Of a DNA stretch of 64,000 nt, positions 12,549 through 23,515 are shown in pieces; the stretch's first letter is position 1, and every line of letters starts with the position of its first letter. The stretch covers positions 1,054,001 through 1,118,000 of the forward strand of contig PDUO01000010.1 in NCBI GenBank assembly GCA_003008705.1, read 5' to 3'. The DNA comes from Pezicula radicicola (Eukaryota; Ascomycota; Leotiomycetes; Helotiales; Dermateaceae). The notes below the pieces were generated by a model, which worked only from the letters and a program-made list of their open reading frames with translations, was not told the origin of the DNA and searched no databases. The position numbers and the translations under genes are program-made.

Positions 12549-13668
12549 CACTCTTCATTTCAGGCCACGACGTAGAGATCGCGAAGGATTTGCGATCGCA
12601 GCTTGAGGCGAGACTGTGAGATGGCTTCGAAGGAGGTCATCGGAATTCTGCTATTGTGCTGCTTTGGTCTTATGATCGGTGATTTAATGAGGCCAAGATA
12701 CGGGGGTTGACCACGCGATAGGTAGTGGTAAGCATTTCGTGCTGTCTGAGTCGCTTTCAAAAATAAACGCGCCCCGTGAGCGAGGCTGGGGACTCGGGTG
12801 ATGCGAGGCTACAGCCAGGTTTATCCCCCTATTGATATTTGCTTTTTCAGCCCTTATCTCGCTTCCATGCTGTCATATTTTTATTTAACGCTTCAGTGTG
12901 GGGAATAAATTTCTTGATATTGAGTTTCTTTGGTTGATTGCACCTCCCATTGTTCGTCCTTACAGCTAGTGCGGGGGGAATTGAGCCGGGACACTAAACA
13001 AGCGGAAATCGAGGAACATTACAAAAGAGGCTACGTTTTCAGGCATATTACCAAAAGGTTTCAAAACTCTGTCCTACTGCATTGAAATGGTTTAAGAACA
13101 TAGCTGAACGTTCTCAGTAATTTTTGTTTATTAGTTGAAACTGAAATTCTTTGGTATCTTTCAACTTTAATTCCCTAACGAAGGGAGCTATTACAGTTGG
13201 CTTGGTCGCTTATTTAGCTCAGTGTCGTTTTCTTTGATACAGTATGGAGTACAAGCGTTAGGATACAACGCGGGAAAAGGTTAGCTACGTCCTTGCTACA
13301 GAATGCCCCCATTACCTTTTGATATATCGCGTATCTATTTAAGTTACCAACATTAGCGCACTTAGTAATAATCTAGATGCTTTAGCTCCTTGTCGCTTAA
13401 AATAAAGGGTAGGAGCATTATTTTATTTGCATATCGATTATGTATTCGTAAAATCAAGCAATTTAACGTCGAATTGGTTAGGTTAACGTCCAGCTCGCTA
13501 AGATCTTTATCTTAGCTAATACTTGTAACATCTGTCGTACGGCATCAACTGTATCAATACGGCACAGCACACGATGACACATCAACTTCACTTCAACTAA
13601 TACCATCTCTCACAAAGTCCACCTTAAGCTCCTTCAAGTCTCCACATTTACGCCATTATACTTCAACA
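12549..13668. other. Divergent intergenic region
   Basis: Lies between the starts of the IRS4-type gene (minus) and the secreted orphan (plus), so both promoters are here. 13030-13560 is AT-rich with no open frame and may be an old mutated repeat. The last about 100 bases before 13669 are pyrimidine/CA-rich, as usual in fungal 5' untranslated regions. Confidence 0.45.
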
Positions 13669-15177
13669 ATGCAACCAATACATCTACTTCTATATTCTCT
13701 ATCTTACGCATCAGCAACTTCATTCCCCAACTTCGCCGAACCTCAACATATTCTCCAAGAACCTCTCACAGGATCAACTCCACCACAAATAATAAACGCG
13801 CCCCACATCTTCAATGCAATCCACTCCTCAATGCGACAATGGGGCTCCTCCCTCAACCACAACGGGATGTCCTTCTTCCCAGCCCTCATACCCACAGGAA
13901 CAACTCTCTACCACGGAAGTAGCAGCCCAGACCGGGTCATCGGTACAGAATGGCTCTCATTTGAAATCGAACACGCCGAAATGTTCGCCAATAGCAGAGT
14001 CCATCAACATTTAAATATCCATCAAAGAGCAGAAGACAAGAATGATGATAACATTGACACATTATTCAATGATACAAGAGAACCCGGATATCTTCATATG
14101 TACCGCACGAATCGCCAATTAGATAAACTTCTCTACATCGATGGAATGGGAGCAGCGAGTTGTGATATAGGAACACTAGATACACAAGATCTAATACTTC
14201 TAAACACCACTACATTAGACCCACTAGAAGACTTCGAAAGAGCCGATTTCCTTTGCGAACTCGGGAGAAACAGAAACTGGGGAATCGAAGGGTTTATAAG
14301 AATGGAAGCAGGATTCGAACTTATTCTTTGTAATTTCTCAGATGGATTGGATTTTATCTCGCATAATAAACGACCTCCGAGGGAAAGTGTTGATGGATAT
14401 GATGATAGGTTTTTATTCGAGTATATCCAGTCTGTTTCTTCGAGGTACCATGGGATTGATGCAGGGAGAGTTATGATTGATTATTCTTCTATGGTCTCGG
14501 CGTATTTCTTCCAGGTTAATTTGTCGAATCCAGATCCGTCATCGGGATTACCAAGGTTGATTTCTACATCCTCTGAGCATCTGGCTCCGATCAAGACAGA
14601 ACTTGAGAATGTTCTTCAGCTGCCACGTACATATAAAAGCGTTAATTGGCAAGGTGTTGTTGATCTCATTGTATCAAGGTACTATGCTCGACTTCAGTTT
14701 CTTGCGTCTAGTCCACCACGGGACTCATTCCTTGCGGCATTAAACCACGTTCTTAACACGTTCATTGATCACAAAGCCGACAATTCGGAGAGTTCGTCTA
14801 TAGAGCAATGTTCATTACATTACGTTCAGTCAGTCAATATCTCAACGCATCAAGACGAACTTATTCTCGACGCTATCTATACTGTCAATAAACGGATCTG
14901 CATGACACTTTTCGAGGCGAGGAGGCTGCTTTTTGATGACAGAGTCTTCCCAGATGAGCTTCAAACAGCAGTGCAACTGATTCAAGATTTGGTCAGATGG
15001 CTGGATTGGAGCATCTGGAAAGCTTGTCCCATTTGTCGCTATGACGAAGTGTGTTTCGTTGCTGCCTGGCCATTTGGAGGCCCGGAAGATCACTTTAACC
15101 CGAACTGTCTGAACAACACAGAAATGAGGAAGCGTGATGGCTGGGGCACGTATTGGCATAATGAGGCAGATGTATAG
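13669..15177 (+). CDS. Secreted orphan protein with LYHGS / EWLSFE motif
   Basis: Single exon, 502 residues. Residues 1-17 are a signal peptide (MQPIHLLLYSLSYASA). The conserved-looking core begins with MRQWGSSLNHNGMSFFPALI, then GTTLYHGS, then EWLSFEIEHAEMFA. It has Cys pairs at CDIG, CELGRNRNWGIEGF and ELILC, and a Cys-rich end (CPICRYDEVC, FNPNC). It resembles an uncharacterised ascomycete family of secreted or vacuolar proteins. The LYHGS strand followed by a strand carrying an acidic Trp-Leu-Ser-Phe-Glu motif is reminiscent of the ADP-ribosyltransferase/PARP fold, but this is only a pattern similarity. I assign no enzymatic function. Codon use is even and the frame is intact throughout. 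Confidence 0.7.
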   Translation: MQPIHLLLYSLSYASATSFPNFAEPQHILQEPLTGSTPPQIINAPHIFNAIHSSMRQWGSSLNHNGMSFFPALIPTGTTLYHGSSSPDRVIGTEWLSFEIEHAEMFANSRVHQHLNIHQRAEDKNDDNIDTLFNDTREPGYLHMYRTNRQLDKLLYIDGMGAASCDIGTLDTQDLILLNTTTLDPLEDFERADFLCELGRNRNWGIEGFIRMEAGFELILCNFSDGLDFISHNKRPPRESVDGYDDRFLFEYIQSVSSRYHGIDAGRVMIDYSSMVSAYFFQVNLSNPDPSSGLPRLISTSSEHLAPIKTELENVLQLPRTYKSVNWQGVVDLIVSRYYARLQFLASSPPRDSFLAALNHVLNTFIDHKADNSESSSIEQCSLHYVQSVNISTHQDELILDAIYTVNKRICMTLFEARRLLFDDRVFPDELQTAVQLIQDLVRWLDWSIWKACPICRYDEVCFVAAWPFGGPEDHFNPNCLNNTEMRKRDGWGTYWHNEADV

Positions 15178-15415
15178 ATTCTGTAGATGAGAGTTTTGTC
15201 TAATAACCTTATTTCTATGCAACGTCGCCTAATTTAGCGAGCAGTGACTTCTTATTTACCTAAACACCCAACCTTTTCCTAATCCTAATCCCCTGAAATT
15301 TGCACCATTATCCCTATATTTTCACGAGATCAACAATATTTGTCATGAGAACTAACCACACAGGCAACAAATACAAAAACCCCAAACCGAATATCTTTTA
15401 TTTACAAATGCTATC

Positions 15416-17977
15416 CTACAGAGGTGGTAGATTCTCTCTACAAATAGGACACTGTAAACGATACCGCATCCAACCCTCCAAACACGGACTATGAAAAACA
15501 TGTCTACAAGGCGTAACCATATAGGCTCTCCTACTCAACATGCCAGCAACGCCACCTTCTAATTCCTCACCCTGAGCTATAACCGGTACCTCCAGAACCT
15601 GCATACAGATAGCGCAATCGACAGCACGCATATTGCGTTCTTTCTTCTGGCTAATTTCTGCTTCGGAGAGAGGGGAGGTATGTGTTGGTGAAGAAGTGGA
15701 GGGAATTTGGACGAGCCCGATAGGGAGACCGCCTGCTTCGACGTTGTCTTCTCGGAGGATGGGGTGGTAGTCCCAGCCTTCTTCCGTCCAGTGTTTTGGT
15801 AGTCCATATCTAGGTCCTAGAATAGACTGTGCCACCAATACCCAGATTTGCACCCATACCCAACCAGCCAATACTGTAAAAGCCTTCCAATCACTCTGGG
15901 CAAACAAAATATTGTCCTCGCGTAGATAAAAATAAGCGAAGGGGCAAAGCCGCAAAACGGATTGCCCGATTACAAACTTCCAGAGCAGGGCCTTTCGACA
16001 GTTGCGAACTACGTTGCGGTAGATTTGGGGTAGCCAGAGAGAGAAGTAAGTGAAGGAGAGGAGGTGCGTATACGCAGTTCGGTAGGGAACGGACCACGAG
16101 GTAGAGGAGAGGGTGAGAAATAGGAGGAATGATAGGACGAGGACGAATTGGCCATAGACTGCTGCAAACTCAGAGATACCGCGTGGTGGAGGTTGTTGTG
16201 TAGGTGTAGTTGCTGGATTTGTGGTTGGTAAACGTGGAACGGCCGAAGCAGCATTGGCTACAGATGCAATTTCAGCATCGATGTCCTGGTCTGAAGGTAT
16301 AATGATAGGAGTGTCTGCGTTGGTAGCTGGAGTAGATGCGACATGTGTTGGTAAAGTGTCTGCTCCTGCAGCAGTTATAATAACCGCTCGGGATGGTGTC
16401 GGTCGGGTCACTCTACTTGCAGCTTCGGCTGCTGCTCGAGTTCGCTCCCTCTCGCGTCTTTCTGGTTCTTGGGCTTTATGTAGAGCCAAAGTGAATCGAA
16501 CACCAAGTGCTACAGACATTAAAGCAGCAAAAGAAGCCAGTAGAGCTGATGGGAAAATATTAGGAGCCGTAGAGCTAAGTAGAGAAAAACTCGCAAATAT
16601 AAGTGAATCAGCCATAACCATGACGCCAGCTGTAAACAGACTAATACGACCAACAGTAGATGGTGTTGAGGCTTCTTTCATCTGGGCTTTTAACACCAGA
16701 ATCTGTGAAAATACCACAGCAGCAAAAATGAGCAACCATTTTCTCACACTATGAAGCCATATTTCTTGCTTCATACCAATCAGATGGTCTCCTTCTGATG
16801 GGGCAAAGGTCGGAGGTCCTTTCGACTCAAGCATGAATCCACAATCTGGAGAGAATATCACAGTTGACATCTGTAGTCTCGGTACGTCTGTGATAGGACC
16901 ACCAGTTGGAAAGCGAAGCTCGTCCTCAAATTGGTGTATGACACTCTCAGGGCTCTTCGTATCCGCCGGAAACTCTTCAAGCTTGGCGAGGATTTGGGTA
17001 CGGATGGGATGGACCTGTACATAGATCAAGTACTCGCAATGTGGCACAGGAAACACAGCGTCGCTCTGGCTGTTCGGACTAGAAGACCAAGGGTTACCGT
17101 TCTCCAACCACAAGCTCTTCTCCAATTTATCAACCGTCTTCTCTAACGTCATATTCAACAGCTTCTGACTCGAGGTATAATGCCCCATACTGGTCGTTAG
17201 ATGAGGCAGAGCGAAGACACCTGCAAACTTCTCACTGGTTGTCGTCATGAGCATAACACCTTGTTCAGGCCAATGCACACCGTGTACCTTCATCTCCCAG
17301 CCATCACCACTACTACTCTCATCCTGGATCGTCATTGTAGCCGCAACCTCCCTAATCTTCGTCTCAGTCAAAGGGTCACCTGCCTTCTCCTCAACATTCA
17401 TGGCCTCCCCACTCTTCTCATCAACTCTTAACATCAACTTCCCTTCCTTGCCCGTGATATTTCTCGTCCAGTCCTGCTCATCCCTATACGCCCAATCAAC
17501 TCCAGGCGCAATGACACTCAGATTATACTTCCTGCCTCCCTCGGCTGGAGGTGCCGGTATATCCTCATCATACCTGACCCATCGCCCATGCACAATACCC
17601 GTAGCATTCCCATAAACCCTTCCCTCCACCCCATTCGAATTTTCGCCCCGAAAAACCTGACTAAACGCCTCACTCCTAGCCTTCCACCCTTCAAGCCTCT
17701 CCCAAGCAAATCCATCAGCTTCCCTAAACCCCGTCAAATTGAGCCACCTCTCAGTACTGTACTGCAGCGCATTGGGCTCAAAATCCCCCCACTTCGTGGT
17801 GTTCAGTACATCGAGCGCATGCCGCTGTCGGAATAGGCGCTCAGCAGCATAGTCGCGGGGAGAGGGGAATCCTGGGGGTCCCACTTGCTGGTCGGGTGAG
17901 GCGTAGAGGTAGAAGAGGAAGATGAGGATTAAGAGGACACGGGCGAGTTCTTGGGGTGGCGCGTGTTGAGGTGGCAT
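15416..17977 (-). CDS. dscA: DSC E3 ubiquitin ligase complex subunit 1 (TUL1-type RING protein)
   Basis: Single exon, 853 residues. An N-terminal membrane anchor (VLLILIFLFYLYASPDQQ) is followed by a long lumenal region with N-glycosylation sites, then about seven hydrophobic segments (residues about 400-760). The C-terminal RING-H2 finger runs from CAIC (about 797) through PCRHVFHSPCLEGW to CPICRENLPPL at the very end. This is the layout of Tul1/Dsc1, the RING subunit of the Golgi/endosomal Dsc complex, which ubiquitinates membrane proteins and in Aspergillus and fission yeast is needed for SREBP cleavage, hypoxia adaptation and azole tolerance. It is divergent to the HSBP1-like gene, with about 365 bp between the starts. 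Confidence 0.92.
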   Translation of the reverse strand: MPPQHAPPQELARVLLILIFLFYLYASPDQQVGPPGFPSPRDYAAERLFRQRHALDVLNTTKWGDFEPNALQYSTERWLNLTGFREADGFAWERLEGWKARSEAFSQVFRGENSNGVEGRVYGNATGIVHGRWVRYDEDIPAPPAEGGRKYNLSVIAPGVDWAYRDEQDWTRNITGKEGKLMLRVDEKSGEAMNVEEKAGDPLTETKIREVAATMTIQDESSSGDGWEMKVHGVHWPEQGVMLMTTTSEKFAGVFALPHLTTSMGHYTSSQKLLNMTLEKTVDKLEKSLWLENGNPWSSSPNSQSDAVFPVPHCEYLIYVQVHPIRTQILAKLEEFPADTKSPESVIHQFEDELRFPTGGPITDVPRLQMSTVIFSPDCGFMLESKGPPTFAPSEGDHLIGMKQEIWLHSVRKWLLIFAAVVFSQILVLKAQMKEASTPSTVGRISLFTAGVMVMADSLIFASFSLLSSTAPNIFPSALLASFAALMSVALGVRFTLALHKAQEPERRERERTRAAAEAASRVTRPTPSRAVIITAAGADTLPTHVASTPATNADTPIIIPSDQDIDAEIASVANAASAVPRLPTTNPATTPTQQPPPRGISEFAAVYGQFVLVLSFLLFLTLSSTSWSVPYRTAYTHLLSFTYFSLWLPQIYRNVVRNCRKALLWKFVIGQSVLRLCPFAYFYLREDNILFAQSDWKAFTVLAGWVWVQIWVLVAQSILGPRYGLPKHWTEEGWDYHPILREDNVEAGGLPIGLVQIPSTSSPTHTSPLSEAEISQKKERNMRAVDCAICMQVLEVPVIAQGEELEGGVAGMLSRRAYMVTPCRHVFHSPCLEGWMRYRLQCPICRENLPPL

Positions 17978-18342
17978 TGTTGCGCGTGCGAATCTGCGAT
18001 TAATACCTTCACCGAGGCTTCATTTTCGTTTTTCCTAGGTTACCGTTAAGAATAAGATAAGGATTTGTGGTGATTATATCGTCGTCATGGTTGCGGGAAG
18101 TTGCGCAAGATGGATTCAAAGGATGCTCGTGTGATGGTGATTGACGACGACGGGAAGATCTACCGAGGCGAATAAAGATGATCCCCAAACTTCCACCTTC
18201 ACTCCACCAAAAACACTAGACACTCTTTAGACCCTACACCATCCCATCTCGAGATACGAAGTACGAATCACAACTCCGAATCCCACCATTGCGTTGATCC
18301 GTAACGGCCAGCCACATCTAACTACTGCATCGTCCCATCAAT

Positions 18343-18659
18343 ATGGCTTCAAATCCGAATCCGAATCGACTGTCTACATCATCTGTTGGTTCCCCTCCAT
18401 CTTCCCCCCTTAACGCCTTCTTTCTGTAATAACAAATAACCCAACACTAACTTTGTGGCACTTGCACCAGGAGAAAACGTCCGAGCCCTCTGAACTGTCC
18501 GCTGTTGTCGATGAATTATTGAATTCACTATCGAATAAATTCGCCGGGGTGTCGAGTGAGATCTTCGCCAAGATGGATGAGATGTCAAGGCGTTTGGATA
18601 ATTTGGAGGCTACCGTGCAGAGGGGGAATGCAGATGGAAGGAGTAGTCCTACGAAATAA
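18343..18659 (+). CDS. HSBP1-like heat-shock-factor-binding protein
   Basis: The second exon 18471-18659 encodes SELSAVVDELLNSLSNKF, then SEIFAKMDEMSRRLDNLE, which matches the short heptad-repeat core of HSBP1 proteins. HSBP1 is a roughly 75-residue trimeric/hexameric coiled coil that negatively regulates heat-shock factor and also associates with WASH assembly in animals. The likely first exon is 18343-18384 (ATG GCT TCA...), with an intron ending at a CAG (branch ACTAAC about 25 nt upstream), giving 76 residues. The donor fitting the phase is the weak GTTGGT; a GTAATA further on would break the frame. The coiled coil is clear; the exact 5' splice is not. Confidence 0.7.
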
Positions 18660-19009
18660 TGAGGATGGCAATGGACAGGGGATGGGAAGGGATGTATGAG
18701 GGCGGATGAGACAAGAGCTTTGGAAATGGATAACTCATAAGGGAACACTTCAGCAAAAGGGATACAGAATTAGAAGAGATACATGGGGGACTACACAAGA
18801 AACTATGTCATACATGGGTTCAAGGCGTTGGAGTTCACTGGGGGAGAAACGGATATACCAATTTCAGAACACATTCATGTATGCATGCAACATGGCAGAC
18901 AATCATTCATTTTCATTTATTGTGTACTGTACACCATTAGACTTGTTCCTTTCCCGTTTTAAATCCACTCATACAGTTTCAAGCTTATTACAGGCTGAGA
19001 ATAGTGTGT

Positions 19010-20170
19010 CTACAACTCGGACTTTCCGGTAGCCTTCTCAATAAATCTCTTAAGGATGTTGGTCTTGCTGGTGAAATCGTCCAACTTCTCTGGAGCCAAA
19101 CCACCCTTCTTCATAATACCATCCAAACGAGCCAATTCCTTCGCAGCATAAGTATCACTCTTGCTCAACTTGTCGAAGACCTTGACATAGTACTCAGCGT
19201 ACTTGTGCTGTGCACCATCCTTGAGGTCCTTGGCAGCAGCCGCAACCTCAGCCGAGACATCAGCGATGGAAGAGCCGCCAGTGAATTTAGCAACCAAGCT
19301 ATCCAATACCTCAATGGTACCAGCGGTAGCATCCAATCCTCCACCAGGTGTGCGGTGTGTGCCAGCCTTGGAGTTGATGAAGGAGACGAGGTCCTTCTCG
19401 GTACGTCCTCCTGAGTATGCCTCGGGCTCGGTGCTGCCCTTAGGGAAGAACTTGATGGTTGGATAAGACTTGACGCCTTGTTCGTTGGCGGTAGCCTTCG
19501 ACTCTTCGGCTTCGGCGTCGACCTTTGCAATGATAACGTTAGGGTCGTTGGCAAAATCTTGAGCGACGGTCTCCCAGACTGGGGCAAGAGATTTGCAGTC
19601 TATTTTATGGTCAATTAGCATCAGTTAAGGGAGGACGTGGATACAGGGCAACTTACGACCACACCATGGTGCAGTGAAAGCGACCAAAACATCCTTCTCT
19701 CCCCCAATCTTCTCCTTGAAGGTCTTATCAGTCAACATATCCACATGGCTAGGAGCCTCCTTCTTCTTGCGTGGCTTAACACCGGTCTTCTCAGTAATGA
19801 ACTTGCTCAAGCTCTCCAAGTCCCTTCCTCCGCTGTAATCTTCAGGCTTATCACTCTTTCCATCAAAGAACTTGATCGTTGGGAATCCCTGGATTCCAAA
19901 GCGCTTGCCCAAGCTCTTTTCACTATCAGCATCAACCTTGGCGATGGAGACCTTGTCTTTGGCGAAGGAAAAGTCTTGTGCTAATTGTTCGTAGACTGGA
20001 GCAAGGGATTTGCAGTGTCCACACCATGGCGCAAAGAATTCTACAAGCGCTGGCTTCCCTGATATGGCGATCTTGTCAAAGTTGTCTGGGACGAGGTCGA
20101 GGACTGCTGATTGAGCTAATACTGACGTAGAAGCCATGGCGGCGAGCATAAAGCTCTTGAAGGAAACCAT
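19010..20170 (-). CDS. tigA: Protein disulfide isomerase, ERp38/TigA type
   Basis: Exons 20170-19657 and 19599-19010 (57-nt intron) give 367 residues. Residues 1-19 are a signal peptide. Two thioredoxin domains follow, each with an active-site APWCGHC motif (Cys50/Cys53 and Cys170/Cys173); the intron falls inside the second active-site motif. The C-terminal about 100 residues form the helical ERp29-type domain (KDLKDGAQHKYAEYYVKVFD, then LARLDGIMKKGGLAPEKLDDF). This a-a-D layout is that of fungal ERp38/TigA. It oxidises and isomerises disulfides in the ER. The last four residues are KSEL, a variant of the HDEL/KDEL retrieval signal. The start at 20170 fits the signal peptide; an upstream open frame is not needed. 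Confidence 0.93.
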
Positions 20171-20472
20171 TGTGAGGAGCTTTGTGGCCTTTATCGTTGT
20201 ATTTTGTGTAAGATATCTCGAGGATAAGGATTTCGGAGAAGATGTTTCGTTGTTAAGTACTTGGAGGTGTCGAATGATTTCTAATCCCTTGAAACTGGAC
20301 ACTTGGAGCTTTGGTATCGTAAAGCTAGTGGCGGAGGCGCAAGGATGCTGAGGAACCAATCACGTGTAAACTACGGTAGCTTGTAATATTTACATAAACA
20401 AAGGACCAAGTAGGGAATTATTAGAATTGAAATATTACATTTCTGATTAAGATTTCTCTATATCGTGAATCA

Positions 20473-22423
20473 TCACTGTGTATAATACTCATCAACCCAA
20501 GCCTTAATCTGCGCAACCTCATTATCTATAACTGTTTGCACACCAGCATTAACGGCTCCATTCTTCAAGATCAGATCCGAGCAATGGAAACCACCCGGGA
20601 TGATCTGAAGTGGGTGCTCTGCTGTAGAATTGAGAGGACCACCTGGTCTGAATTCAGATGACATCCCCGCTGTTTTCCAAGGATCGAATTCACTGTAGGA
20701 CAATTTTAGTTAGTCTGAGGGTGTACCTTTTTAAGTATAAAGAGGATGTTGAGAAGAAAACTTACCCATTCGTCCAGATTAATCTTGTAGTATTGTCCAA
20801 TCCCCAACCTTTCGTATGTTCATTGACGGAATGGACATTGACAGCTGAATTGCTACTACCGTAGGTGTAACCGTTGACTTCGGGGAACCATAAGGGGCAT
20901 TGTTGTTGCCAGTATTCGGGTGTTACTAAACGGGATACTATTGTTGCTGTGCCATTTGGTGCACCACTGTTTGTATGTTAGAATGATGTTTAATGTTCAA
21001 TTTTATTCTTCGAGGCTAAAAAGGAGAGGGCGGAAAGGGGAATGCAACGTACTCTTGCCAGTAATCGAACGGTTCGTTGCACAACATCCAATTCCATTGC
21101 CTATCACCGGCGTTGCCGACTGTGTAGTCTGTGTACAGGAGCATGGAAGCGTTATAGCTGTTAAAACAACTGATGTCGCGCTCATCGGTGTAGCCATAGT
21201 TTTGACAATCTAATAATGATATTTGTCAGGTCTACAATCTCTTTTAGATAGATCCAAGACAACTTACAGCCAGGAATAAGAGTAGTATTAACCCAGTTTG
21301 CATATCCCGCTAAGGCTTTCTCAAGACCGACACCGCTTGCAGAAGGCGTCGAGCTGGATCCAGCTACAACATTCTCGATGGCATCGCAGAACCGGTAAAA
21401 TCCACTGTAGCCGGAGTAAAAGCTGTTTGATTGCCATAACCAGGGACCGTTCTGTAATGCAGATGCAAAATCATCGTTATGTTCAAGCCCTTCGAGTCCA
21501 AATTGTTCCTTGAGAGCGTACACGGCCGAGGAGTTTCCTGTCGTCAATACTGAGTCTATGTAATCGATGACTAGAGTAAGATCGCTAGAGCAGTTCTTCG
21601 GCATTCCCTGCTGGACTGGGTAGAAATATTGCCACTTGAAAAATGTTAGCTAAGATGCTTATATTTACTAGCATAAAACCCCAAAGCAAAACTCACATAG
21701 TCTTCGATTGCTTCAACTGGGGCGCTGGAAGAGTGGTATGCCCAGAAAGTGCCTGGGGCGGTTGATTCAATCCAAGCAGCCAAAGCTCCACTGTAAGATC
21801 CTCCTGACCAAACCCATGGAGCATTGGCAGAGTTAGTGCTGTGGTTTGTATCGAAGGGAAGATCAACTGTCTGTGCAAAGTAGGTGAAATCCGCAATAGC
21901 TTGGTCCAAAGTCAATAGCTGCAATGCCTCAGTATCCAGAGTCTCGTATGGACTCGAGGTACCCCAGTATCGGTCTATTTCTCAATTAGTACCATTTGTT
22001 AGTTTGTGGGAGTTTGAAAACTCACGTTCCACCATAATGACAGCGCCATTTATCGCCTCAGCAAAGGCGCCAGTAATTGTCCTGTTGGTCAAATACCCCG
22101 TGTATCCAGCTGCAGCAATTTCACCAGGCGTGAAGAACACTACCTAAATCAACGAGTAAGCTTCTTTCTTTACGTTCGGTGAGCGGGGTACTTACTGGAG
22201 AACCTGGCCCGGCCCAAAATTCGAAGTTGTACCAGTAGGTTTGTGAGAAGGTGCCTAATGACGTGTTGTTGTGATCAAGAAGCTGCTGGAAGGTCGAGCT
22301 TCCTGTGGTCGCCAAAGCTGCAGTTGTCGCTGGCCATTCAACTGGGGGTGGGACTGGCTTTCCTGGCATAGCCCAAGCTGCTGCTGCCAGGAGACACAAG
22401 GAGGAAACGATTGAGGCCTTCAT
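20473..22423 (-). CDS. Secreted S28-family serine peptidase (prolyl/lysosomal Pro-X type)
   Basis: Seven exons: 22423-22196, 22143-22026, 21974-21697, 21634-21268, 21209-21053, 20966-20766 and 20692-20473. They join in frame to 522 residues. Residues 1-18 are a signal peptide. Family landmarks: QQLLDH, YWYN, EHRYWG, the nucleophile elbow GGSYSG (Ser175), WTNGEFDPW (Asp453) and IPGGFHCSDL (His486), so the Ser-Asp-His triad is complete. S28 includes lysosomal Pro-X carboxypeptidase, DPP7 and the acid prolyl endopeptidase of Aspergillus niger; fungal members are secreted and cut after proline at acid pH. Many NxS/T sites support secretion. The MITE-like element at 22657-22947 lies about 230 bp upstream of the start. 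Confidence 0.93.
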
Positions 22424-22656
22424 AGTGGAATCTGAGACTGCAGACAAAGACAAAGACACAGAAAATCCCGAGCTGGAGGGACTGGAGGGGAAAGGAAACA
22501 AATAGAGAAGAACATAGCTACTTATCAACATAATAATATTTTGCTACATTAATCAGTCCGTCCCATGGTATCACCTACCTTACCTGGCCCAGCTCCATGC
22601 GTAATTTAGATCGGGAGATGCAGCTGCGTACCTGGGTCGGTGAAAAAAGGACTGAT

Positions 22657-22947
22657 ACTATCCCCCCCCCCTAAATAAACGTTATTCGGCGGGCTCTATG
22701 GGTCGGAGCTATAGAGGGTATACTCTGAGTGGTCAGAAACCCCTGAGAAGTCCCCGTCTACCAGACTGTGCCTCGTTGCACAGGCCAAAAATTGGTCTGT
22801 TGTAAAAACCAGGGCGTATATAGAAGGTTCGAGTGGCCTGTCTACCTCCTGGCAGGCCACGAAAGCTGTGTCTTCTATTTGTTAGACCCCCCTGACAGCT
22901 GGTTCCACCCGCCCACCGAATAACGTTTATTTAGGGGGGGGGATAGT
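22657..22947. mobile_element. MITE-like element with about 37-bp terminal inverted repeats (TA target site)
   Basis: The left end reads CTATCC plus a C run, then TAAATAAACGTTATTCGG, and continues CGGGC. The right end is its reverse complement with one C/T mismatch and one base difference in the homopolymer (10 C against 9 G). Flanking dinucleotides are TA on both sides, as in Tc1/mariner-pogo elements. About 290 bp, no coding capacity, so non-autonomous. It is not AT-rich, so it looks little mutated. It sits in the promoter region of the S28 peptidase. Confidence 0.8.
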
Positions 22948-23515
22948 AAGACCGGTTGATTCGGTTCATCATGAGATTAGCCCAACATTGAGCAAGGTAC
23001 CTTGACCGTGCCTGGATTATGCCAGCCAAACAAAGACCGTTGAAGCCATTTCGCCAAGGATCGCGCAGGTTGCTAAGATCCGCTGCACGCTGCATCACCC
23101 GAGGCTGCTCCGCCATAGCATGGCTGTTCACGAGCTTCAAAGGGGAAGGTGAATCGAACGTGGGGTAGCGTGGTACGGGATCCATTCCCGCGAGTAACAT
23201 GGTGTTGGAGCACGAATAATGAGCACCTTCGGTAGTCGTGTTTATTTGACCATTATCTTCTGCCGGATTTGAGTTGCCTCATTGAGCCTCAGGAACTTCC
23301 CGATGTAGCATCGCGTCGCGATAACATAGATGGTAAAGATGGGGCGGAGGTGAGACAACCTTGCTGCTCTCGAGCTGCAAAACCGTGAGGCTGCCTCGCT
23401 GCGCACAATGGCTTCAAGTTAGCTCTGGTGTTGAAGGAGCCAAGAGAGAAGCCACAAAGGCTTGACACAATGCTTTTGTCGGGTGCCACTAATCAACGGC
23501 GATGCCGCTACGATA
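22948..23515. other. Spacer between two MITE-like elements
   Basis: About 570 bp of ordinary composition. Minus-strand open frames at 22931-23200 and 23289-23489 show no family features and one runs into the MITE end; I do not call them genes. The spacer could be an old host sequence or part of another degraded element. Confidence 0.4.

Noticed and set aside
22931..23200. 89-residue minus-strand frame between the MITEs
   Set aside because: Its 3' end is the terminal repeat of the MITE; no family features.
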